Below, in pieces: positions 14,431 to 19,465 of a DNA stretch of 27,085 bases. Under the pieces are notes generated by a model that was not told the origin of the DNA, searched no databases, and saw nothing but the letters and a program-made list of their open reading frames with translations. Position 1 is the stretch's first letter, and every line of letters begins with the position of its first letter. Both the position numbers and the translations under genes were made by a program. This stretch comes from a virus: IMG/VR virus record IMGVR_UViG_3300022689_000174, positions 1 to 27,085 of that record; one strand, 5' to 3'.

Positions 14431-15315
14431 CTATCGCGCCAGCAAGCGCACCTGCCGCGCCACTTCGCGCACAGCATCTTTCACATCAAACCCTGCATCC
14501 AATTGGACGTCGGCATTGTCGCCATCATCCAGTTGACCCACTGCAATCACAATGTCCGCCGCTTTTTCCTGCCGCGCCCAATGCACCGCGTAGCCGCCGC
14601 TGGCAGAGGGGTATGAGGTGTGATAGGTCACCTTAAACCGCCCGCGCATCTGGGCGCACAGGTCGCGGAAGGGCTTCGCGCCTGTTTCGTCGTATGCCTT
14701 TGCATACGCACCGCGAATGAAGTCCCACTTGTCCATAAACACATTGTACGCAGGGAGGTTCACAAACTCGCCCATCTCACCCAGGCGATAGACCAGCAGC
14801 GCGTCTTTGTAGGGCGCACGAGTTGAGCGACTGGGCTTAGCCCACCCCAGGCTCATACCCGCGTAATAATCCAGCCCGGCAGCTTCGCACGCCCAGGTGA
14901 GGGTAAGCGCAAGCTGCGCCACGCGGCTGATGTACGCATAGTTCCCATGTACCATGCGCCACTGCGCTGCCGCCATGATCGCAATTTTGGGCATGTCTGG
15001 CAACACGCGTCGTGACTGATACGCACGCAGTTCGTAGGGGTCTACGTGACCCTGCCGCAGCGCAACACCGACTTTGCGCCGCTTGCGCGGGTCAAGCCGC
15101 TGACCTGTGACCAGATCGCGCTCGACGCGCAGTTGCTCGCCCAGGTCTACGAATACGTCAGCCAGGAGTGCGGCACTGCGGTTCGCATCGCGCCGGATTT
15201 GCGGGTCCAACTCACGTATGCCAGGGCTGTGCTTGGCAAAGTCCTTGACGCTGATTTCCACGCCCATCACTTCTTGACCGTAGCGTTGATAAGGTTTCAT
15301 TTTCCAGGGGTTCAT
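14431..15315 (-). CDS. Possible VWA-like partner of the adjacent MoxR/CobS-type ATPase
   Basis: The protein has 294 residues. Alternating strand and helix blocks (PDMPKIAIMAAAQWRM, then SRVAQLALTLTWACEAAGLDY, then YKDALLVYRLGEMGEFVNLP, and near the end DIVIAVGQLDDGDN) follow the order expected of a von Willebrand factor A fold. The first strand lacks the DxSxS metal site, so it would be a degenerate VWA domain. The main support is position: it is the next gene after a MoxR/CobS-type AAA+ ATPase, and MoxR proteins usually pair with VWA proteins to remodel a target complex. GGAGCAACT precedes the ATG at 15315. I am not certain of the family, and it may instead be an unrelated alpha/beta protein. 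Confidence 0.55.
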   Translation of the reverse strand: MNPWKMKPYQRYGQEVMGVEISVKDFAKHSPGIRELDPQIRRDANRSAALLADVFVDLGEQLRVERDLVTGQRLDPRKRRKVGVALRQGHVDPYELRAYQSRRVLPDMPKIAIMAAAQWRMVHGNYAYISRVAQLALTLTWACEAAGLDYYAGMSLGWAKPSRSTRAPYKDALLVYRLGEMGEFVNLPAYNVFMDKWDFIRGAYAKAYDETGAKPFRDLCAQMRGRFKVTYHTSYPSASGGYAVHWARQEKAADIVIAVGQLDDGDNADVQLDAGFDVKDAVREVARQVRLLAR

Positions 15316-15342
15316 AGTTGCTCCAATCCTTTTACCCCTTAA

Positions 15343-15361
15343 AGCCCGGCTATGCCGGGCT
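15343..15361 (-). terminator. Hairpin, copy 1 of a three-copy terminator-like repeat
   Basis: AGCCCGGC/GCCGGGCT with flanking AGGGGTTAAGGGG, repeated nearly exactly at 16723-16741 and 18941-18960. It sits 27 bases downstream of the AAA+ ATPase stop in the minus-strand direction and is followed by TTT only, so termination may be partial. Confidence 0.55.
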
Positions 15362-15388
15362 AGGGGTTAAGGGGCTTGCGCCCCAATG

Positions 15389-16672
15389 CTACTGCAAAAA
15401 TTCGTGATATTTCGCGTCTACCTTGCCCAAAAATTCCAGGCGCACAGTTTGGTCAAAGCTCCATCCGAAGGTGTCTAACGCCTGCGCCATGTTGAGCATT
15501 GTGCGCGGCGAGATAATGACATCCAGCCCTTCGCGTTCAATGGTCTGGCGCATTTTAGTTGCCCACTCTTGTACGCGCTTGGCAGTAAATTTCTTGATGC
15601 CGCGCTTCACCAGAATCTCAACCTCATTCTCATACCCCGTCTGGATCATTGTCAGCCTGTCGCGGCTGGCTGCGTCCAAACGATTTCGGCTGTTGTACTG
15701 GCGGCTGCCGCCGTCACCTGTGGTATTCATGCACATGACAATGGGGCACTTCCCGGCAGGGTAGACCTTGCCTTCCGGCGTGTTGACATACCGCGCTTTG
15801 CCGTCTGGACCCGCATCTTGCAGCGCATTTTGCAGAGACATCATAACGCGGGGGTCTAGCGCGTCCGCCTCGTCCAACACAACCGCTTTGCCCTCGCGGA
15901 ACGCCTGGGTGACCACGCCGTCTTTCCATTGTTCGCCGTCTTTGGTCAAAATCAGACCGCCGACCAGATCAAGAACCTCTGTGCGGTCTGTGCAAGATAG
16001 GCTTACATATTCAAAGCCCTGCGCGTTGAGGGCGATTTCCGATGTTGTGGTTTTGCCGTTTCCGGCGGGTCCTACAATCGCCACAGCGGGGCGAAATTGG
16101 ATGTAGGTATTGACCACGTTCCACCAGGACGGCGGGGTGAACCACTCTGGCAGATCATTGACCGTCTCAAACAGTTTCGGTACGACCTTTGCCTGCGGCT
16201 TTTTGGTAAATGGGTCTTCCTTTACCTTTTCCTCGGATTCCTGAGATTCGCCTGCCTGCTCGCCGTCTTCCTGATCCTCACGCAGCTCTTCGCCAGTCTG
16301 GTCTTCAGTGGACGTATCCTCTTTCTGCGTGACACTTTTTTGAAACTGCTTCGGCTTGGCAGGATTGTAGTAGTCTGTCACAATTTCTTTAGCCGACATC
16401 GGCAGTGCTTCGCCGATATACAACCAGAACTTGCACTCTTTTGACAGGTTCTGCCAGTCCAATTTGTCAGCGGCTAATACCTGCCGCTTCCAGTAGGTAT
16501 CGCCGACAATAATCCAGAAGCCGTCGCCCTGGGCAGCTACCACTTTGTCAGCTTTGGCAATTTCAAACCGATTGCCATATTCTTCAGTGACATTTGCAAA
16601 CAGGTCGCCCGCTTTTTCCATTAGAGTTTGCTTCTGTTTGATTGCTTCGATCATACTCATCTGCATCACCAT
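15389..16672 (-). CDS. MoxR/CobS-type AAA+ ATPase
   Basis: The protein has 427 residues. The ATPase core starts near residue 195: Walker A GPAGNGKT (201-208), Walker B AVVLDEADAL (263-272), then a sensor-1 region PIVMCMNTTGDGG (about 307-319) and the RLDAASRDRL segment typical of MoxR and CobS proteins. The first ~100 residues form an unassigned domain, joined by a very acidic linker (about 115-155). Phage CobS-like ATPases are known, but their targets are poorly understood. Several ATGs lie close together at the start, and the first (16672) is kept, with AAGG upstream. The leader element copy d lies 18 bases before it. The following gene may encode its VWA-like partner. Confidence 0.85.
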   Translation of the reverse strand: MVMQMSMIEAIKQKQTLMEKAGDLFANVTEEYGNRFEIAKADKVVAAQGDGFWIIVGDTYWKRQVLAADKLDWQNLSKECKFWLYIGEALPMSAKEIVTDYYNPAKPKQFQKSVTQKEDTSTEDQTGEELREDQEDGEQAGESQESEEKVKEDPFTKKPQAKVVPKLFETVNDLPEWFTPPSWWNVVNTYIQFRPAVAIVGPAGNGKTTTSEIALNAQGFEYVSLSCTDRTEVLDLVGGLILTKDGEQWKDGVVTQAFREGKAVVLDEADALDPRVMMSLQNALQDAGPDGKARYVNTPEGKVYPAGKCPIVMCMNTTGDGGSRQYNSRNRLDAASRDRLTMIQTGYENEVEILVKRGIKKFTAKRVQEWATKMRQTIEREGLDVIISPRTMLNMAQALDTFGWSFDQTVRLEFLGKVDAKYHEFLQ

Positions 16673-16689
16673 CTCGCTCGCCTTACTGT

Positions 16690-16702
16690 AACTGATTACA
16701 AA
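16690..16702 (-). promoter_or_regulatory. Leader element TTTGTAATCAGTT (copy d)
   Basis: Exact 13-base element upstream of the AAA+ ATPase start. It is followed (in the plus direction) by a block almost identical to that at 18909-18982. Confidence 0.72.
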
Positions 16703-16722
16703 GATTTACCGTTGCCCCCAAA

Positions 16723-16741
16723 AGCCCGGCATAGCCGGGCT
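16723..16741 (-). terminator. Hairpin, copy 2 of the terminator-like repeat
   Basis: Minus strand AGCCCGGC-TAT-GCCGGGCT followed by TTT and GGGG. It sits 22 bases beyond the stop of the 16764 gene. With the promoter at 17081-17109 it brackets a single-gene cassette. Confidence 0.6.
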
Positions 16742-16763
16742 AGGGGTTAAGGGAATTTAGGTG

Positions 16764-17033
16764 CTAAAGGAAAAAAACAGGCGTGTGGTAAGGCATTGGT
16801 TCTGGGTTGCAGGGTGCGCTACCTCGCATAAATCCAACCTGAACCATATCACCGTCTACCCAAATTTTGTGAATAAGATGAAAGCCAACGTTGTAATCAT
16901 CTGATTCGTTGCCGCCTTCTGGGATGAAAATCCATACATGGACATCCTGTAGGGCATCGTCCACACTGCTGTTTTCTGCTAAAGCCTTTTCTCCCAACAT
17001 CTCCACTAGCTGAATTGCTGTTTTACGTTCCAT
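16764..17033 (-). CDS. Small hypothetical protein, paralogue A (cassette gene)
   Basis: The protein has 89 residues and starts at an ATG at 17033 behind AGGAGC. The C-terminal 40 residues align with the product of 18983-19204: shared positions include GF, I, W, DGD, V, GFMR, P, HTP and a final hydrophobic pair (here KIWVDGDMVQVGFMRGS and PYHTPVFFL). The N-terminal 40 residues are unrelated between the two. The conserved pattern looks like a small beta-rich domain, not membrane-spanning. The gene has its own operator-bearing promoter and terminator-like hairpin, the layout of a phage moron. The coding sequence ends in a run of seven A on the plus strand. Function unknown. Confidence 0.78.
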   Translation of the reverse strand: MERKTAIQLVEMLGEKALAENSSVDDALQDVHVWIFIPEGGNESDDYNVGFHLIHKIWVDGDMVQVGFMRGSAPCNPEPMPYHTPVFFL

Positions 17034-17080
17034 GCTGCTTGCTCCTAAATGACTGAGTAAATGTTGTTTAACTTGTATAT

Positions 17081-17109
17081 ATCATACTACATAGCATAGC
17101 ATAATGCAA
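17081..17109 (-). promoter_or_regulatory. Promoter with palindromic operator, cassette A
   Basis: Minus strand: -35 TTGCAT (17104-17109), 17 bases, -10 TATGAT (17081-17086). The palindrome ATGCTATGTAGTAT (17084-17097) overlaps the -10 by three bases. The surrounding 73 bases (17064-17136) match 19239-19311 at 70 positions. Confidence 0.78.
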
Positions 17110-17132
17110 GGATTTTAGATAAAAAAAGTGTT

Positions 17133-17158
17133 AAAAAGCAGGGGCATATATAGCCCCT
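17133..17158 (-). terminator. Intrinsic terminator after the DUF488 gene
   Basis: Minus strand AGGGGC-TATATAT-GCCCCT followed by GCTTTTT. It lies just beyond the stop of the DUF488-type gene and upstream of the cassette A promoter. Confidence 0.75.
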
Positions 17159-17166
17159 ACAAGTGC

Positions 17167-17610
17167 TTACCACAGGGTCATTTGCGTTGCATCGCCGCGA
17201 ATCTGCCGGGCGATTGCCTCCACATCGCTGCCCGTCCAGTGGGTAGGGCAGGCGGCATGTTGGCGGCACAGCCAATCGCTGACGGTTGTGCGGTGGCATT
17301 TCCCATGACTGGCGCACATGCACATCAGCACTGCGCCGTCACGCCCTTTGAGCGCGTTTAGCAGCGCGGTATGCCCCTGGTCTATATTCTTGATCTTGAT
17401 CGGACCGCCGCGATAATTCAGGTTGCCCCAATCCTGGATGTGCGTGTAGTGGTCACCAAAGACCTCAGCCACATTTTTACCCGCCCACACCGGATTCCGG
17501 CTGCGCGGGCTAAGGCGCACGTCTATGAGTTGCAAGTTCCGACTTTTCACGACGGTTGCAAGATCGGCGATATGTTTGATTGCGCCGTATCCGACGGTAT
17601 AGAGTTCCAT
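17167..17610 (-). CDS. DUF488-family protein
   Basis: This 147-residue protein starts MELYTVGYGAIKHIADLATV. The TVGYG opening, LIDVRLSPRSRNPVW (33-47), the YTHIQDWGNL stretch (about 75-84) and the late LMCMCASHGKCHRTTV motif with CHR are the diagnostic segments of DUF488. The biochemical role of the family is not established, and the conserved Cys and His residues suggest a catalytic or metal site. AAAGGG precedes the ATG. Two 14-base direct repeats (TTGAATTTGACAAC) lie immediately upstream and could be an operator. The gene ends at a good intrinsic terminator, so it is probably monocistronic or the last gene after parB. Confidence 0.85.
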   Translation of the reverse strand: MELYTVGYGAIKHIADLATVVKSRNLQLIDVRLSPRSRNPVWAGKNVAEVFGDHYTHIQDWGNLNYRGGPIKIKNIDQGHTALLNALKGRDGAVLMCMCASHGKCHRTTVSDWLCRQHAACPTHWTGSDVEAIARQIRGDATQMTLW

Positions 17611-17624
17611 TGTTTTCCCTTTGA

Positions 17625-17655
17625 ATTTGACAACTTGAATTTGACAACAATCACA
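17625..17655. repeat. Tandem direct repeat upstream of the DUF488 gene
   Basis: TTGAATTTGACAAC occurs twice in direct succession with a one-base offset, about 15 bases upstream of the DUF488 start. Protein-binding or centromere-like iterons are possible. Only two copies are seen. Confidence 0.6.
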
Positions 17656-17684
17656 TTGTACTTTGTTAAAACCGCGTTAGGCAC

Positions 17685-17713
17685 TTGTCGCAATACAGGG
17701 CGCGTGCTATACT
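17685..17713 (+). promoter_or_regulatory. Extended -10 promoter driving a short plus-strand RNA
   Basis: -35 TTGTCG (17685-17690), 17 bases, -10 TATACT (17708-17713), with TG one base before the -10 (TGCTATACT), an extended -10. No open frame follows. The predicted start near 17720 coincides with AACTGATTACAAA. Confidence 0.6.
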
Positions 17714-17719
17714 GCCTTC

Positions 17720-17790
17720 AACTGATTACAAACTTGTGTGATTTACATCATGCGATGCGGAAGCCCCTTGCTCCAAAGGGGCTTCTTGCA
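17720..17790 (+). ncRNA. Putative small antisense RNA complementary to leader elements
   Basis: The predicted RNA of about 70 nt begins AACTGATTACAAACTTG, the exact complement of the TTTGTAATCAGTT element in minus-strand leaders (13 bases at copies d and f, 12 at b, 11 at a, and 13 with one G-U at c). A central unstructured part follows, then a 10-bp hairpin GAAGCCCCTT/AAGGGGCTTC (17760-17785) with loop GCTCCA and a TTGCATT tail. The loop is also complementary to the GGAGC ribosome-binding sites of several of these genes. Promoter, single-stranded 5' seed and terminal hairpin are the usual small-RNA layout. Alternatively this is a decayed copy of a gene leader on the minus strand, or the hairpin serves parB. 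Confidence 0.42.
17760..17785. terminator. Hairpin between parB and the putative small RNA
   Basis: 10-bp stem GAAGCCCCTT/AAGGGGCTTC with loop GCTCCA. On the plus strand it is followed by TTGCATT, on the minus strand by CGCATC, so the plus direction is slightly favoured. It lies 11 bases from the parB stop and may serve both. Confidence 0.6.
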
Positions 17791-17796
17791 TTCTAG

Positions 17797-18897
17797 CTAA
17801 GACTTGCTAATTTTCTCCTCATGCGCTTCTTCGCGCAATGTTTTGCACCCAGGCTGCGGCGGGAAGTACGGCTCAGCGGGTAAGGTAGACCAGTTGTGGC
17901 ATACCAGCGTGCGATACAAATTTCCGATTGCAGCCGCTTCGCGCTCTAGCCCCTGTGATTGCAGGTCAAACATGTAGCGTTCAAAGATGTCGCCTGCACC
18001 GTCCGTCGCCTTAAAGCGCACTGGCGGTAGATCGGTGTCCATTGGCGCGGATGTGACCGCTTCCTTTCCAGATCGCACAGCGATGAACTCCACGCTCTGC
18101 ATTTGCAGTACCAGCTCGTCCATGTCAAACATTGTCTGCTGCCGCTGCTTTTCCAGCAATTCATTACAAATGCCCTGGAACTGGGTCTTTTTCATCCCAT
18201 CTTTGTATGCCTGTAGCGCGACACGCTGGAAATTCGGCTCCAGGTCTACCATCGCCTGCGCGTGACCAATAGGGAAGTTATTATGCCGCAATAGATGCTG
18301 CGCTTCTTCCACCAACGATAGCAGTTCGACGCGCCGCTTGACCAAATCCGGGTTACGCCCGGCTACCTCGCCAATCTTCCGGGCATCCCAACCCAACTCG
18401 TCCATGCGCTTTTTGTACGCCAGCGCCTCTTCAATGACATTCAAATCCTCGCGGCTGGTGTTCTCCGCAAGCATGATCGCTGAGGCGGTGATGTCGTCCA
18501 GGTCGCGGACAATCGCAGGGATTTCCGTCCATTCCAGGATGTCACGCATGGCGCGGGTACGCCGCTCGCCCGCAACGATCTCATAAAATGCCTGTGCGCT
18601 TTGCAGGTCTGAGCCGCTTACTTCTACCGCCAGACCATTCAAAGTGAATGTGACTGTCCGGTTCTCACTGATCGCCCGACCGCTATCCAGCCGGTTCCAG
18701 ATGTCATGCGTGGCTTTGTCTGCCACTGCGTAGCGCGTGTCGCCAATCTGGACGATGGGGCGTAGGGTAGGTGGCTGCGCCAGACCATTTTCTGCGATGC
18801 TCTCCGCCAACTCGCGCAATTTGCGCTCTTTGAATGCCTCGCGGTCATTGATTCCTGGCACAACTTTGTGGATAGGGACTTGCGTAATTTCACTCAT
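17797..18897 (-). CDS. parB: ParB-family partition/DNA-binding protein
   Basis: The protein has 366 residues. The N-terminal ParB/Srx domain begins VPIHKVVPGINDREAFKERK and the conserved box is VAGERRTRAMRDI (108-120), followed by AENTSREDLNVIEEALAYKK and the central HTH (GEVAGRNPDLVKRRVELLSL), all diagnostic for ParB/Spo0J. An unusual insertion of roughly 55 residues (about 48-105) separates the opening of the domain from the GERR box. The ATG at 18897 is chosen because GGAGC lies at proper spacing. A TTG further upstream is in frame but would remove the ribosome-binding site. It lies 8 kb from parA on the other strand, an unlinked arrangement. The leader element copy f abuts its ribosome-binding site. 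Confidence 0.92.
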   Translation of the reverse strand: MSEITQVPIHKVVPGINDREAFKERKLRELAESIAENGLAQPPTLRPIVQIGDTRYAVADKATHDIWNRLDSGRAISENRTVTFTLNGLAVEVSGSDLQSAQAFYEIVAGERRTRAMRDILEWTEIPAIVRDLDDITASAIMLAENTSREDLNVIEEALAYKKRMDELGWDARKIGEVAGRNPDLVKRRVELLSLVEEAQHLLRHNNFPIGHAQAMVDLEPNFQRVALQAYKDGMKKTQFQGICNELLEKQRQQTMFDMDELVLQMQSVEFIAVRSGKEAVTSAPMDTDLPPVRFKATDGAGDIFERYMFDLQSQGLEREAAAIGNLYRTLVCHNWSTLPAEPYFPPQPGCKTLREEAHEEKISKS

Positions 18898-18908
18898 GCT
18901 TTGCTCCA

Positions 18909-18921
18909 AACTGATTACAAA
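18909..18921 (-). promoter_or_regulatory. Leader element TTTGTAATCAGTT (copy f)
   Basis: The exact 13-base element is followed immediately by TGGAGC, the parB ribosome-binding site, so anything bound here would block translation of ParB. Confidence 0.72.
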
Positions 18922-18940
18922 TTTACCGTTGCCCCCAAAA

Positions 18941-18960
18941 ACCCGGCATGTAGCCGGGCT
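18941..18960 (-). terminator. Hairpin, copy 3 of the terminator-like repeat
   Basis: Minus strand GCCCGGC-TACAT-GCCGGGT followed by TTTTTGGGG. It closes the second small-gene cassette, 22 bases beyond the 18983 stop. Confidence 0.62.
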
Positions 18961-18982
18961 GAGGGTTAAGGGGATTTAGGTA

Positions 18983-19204
18983 CTAAAAAAGATAGATAGG
19001 TGTGTGACCGGGCACTGGCATTGCAATACACTCGGTATCGCGCATAAACCCAATTACCACATCACCATCTTGCTCCCACGCATCCATAATGATGCGGAAA
19101 CCTTTTTCTATCCCTGTGTCAACATAAATCAATCCAAAAATTTGTGTTCCTTCTTCCACCATAGCAACATATTCTGTTGCCGAAATGTACATGTATTCGT
19201 TCAT
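18983..19204 (-). CDS. Small hypothetical protein, paralogue B (cassette gene)
   Basis: The protein has 73 residues and begins MNEYMYISATEYVAMVEEGT. The C-terminal half (GFRIIMDAWEQDGDVVIGFM, then PVPGHTPIYLF) matches paralogue A at GF, I, W, DGD, V, GFMR, P, HTP and the hydrophobic end, with the N-terminus differing in length and sequence. It is acidic and soluble in appearance. It sits first in the leftward accessory region under a promoter almost identical to that of paralogue A and ends at hairpin copy 3. An AGGAGC is seen nine bases before the start. Function unknown. The conserved GFMR-x(n)-HTP pattern would be a useful search seed. Confidence 0.78.
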   Translation of the reverse strand: MNEYMYISATEYVAMVEEGTQIFGLIYVDTGIEKGFRIIMDAWEQDGDVVIGFMRDTECIAMPVPGHTPIYLF

Positions 19205-19255
19205 TTTTGTAGCTCCTGTACTTGTGTGAATGTGTGTTTGTTTAACTTGTATACA

Positions 19256-19284
19256 TCATACTACATAGCATAGCATAATGCAAG
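19256..19284 (-). promoter_or_regulatory. Promoter with palindromic operator, cassette B
   Basis: Minus strand: -35 TTGCAT (19279-19284), 17 bases, -10 TATGAT (19256-19261). The operator ATGCTATGTAGTAT is at 19259-19272. It faces away from the late promoter at 19333-19361, forming a divergent early/late control region. Confidence 0.78.
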
Positions 19285-19332
19285 TGTTTTAGATAAAAAA
19301 AGTGTTAAAATAAAACGTCCGTTCTACTTTTC

Positions 19333-19361
19333 TTTACACGCAATTCGTAATAAAGTATATT
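19333..19361 (+). promoter_or_regulatory. Late-operon promoter
   Basis: -35 TTTACA (19333-19338), 17 bases, -10 TATATT (19356-19361). The predicted start is just before the tRNA-like gene, which would make it the first element of the late transcript. It has no palindromic operator. Confidence 0.65.
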
Positions 19362-19371
19362 TGTTCTACAG

Positions 19372-19442
19372 GCGGGAGAGGTGCTGTGGTGGCACGGCGG
19401 TTATCCAAACCGTAGGCGCTGGTTCAAATCCAGCCTCCCGCT
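19372..19442 (+). tRNA. tRNA-Gly(UCC)-like gene with non-canonical positions
   Basis: A cloverleaf can be drawn: acceptor GCGGGAG/CTCCCGC, D-stem GTGC/GCAC with loop TGTGGTG, anticodon stem GCGGT/ACCGT with loop TATCCAA, a four-base variable region, T-stem GCTGG/CCAGC with the standard loop TTCAAAT, and discriminator U as in bacterial tRNA-Gly. The central triplet reads UCC. Oddities are A at position 33 instead of the near-invariant U, A8 with U14 instead of U8-A14, and G21 instead of A21. No CCA is encoded. It could be a divergent working tRNA, a degenerate copy, or a tRNA-like RNA element. Confidence 0.62.
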
Positions 19443-19465
19443 TTTTGCATTTGAGAGGGGATGAG

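Noticed and set aside
19361-19465. Upstream extension of the modification-protein gene
   Set aside because: It would translate through the tRNA-like gene. ATG 19466 has a strong ribosome-binding site.
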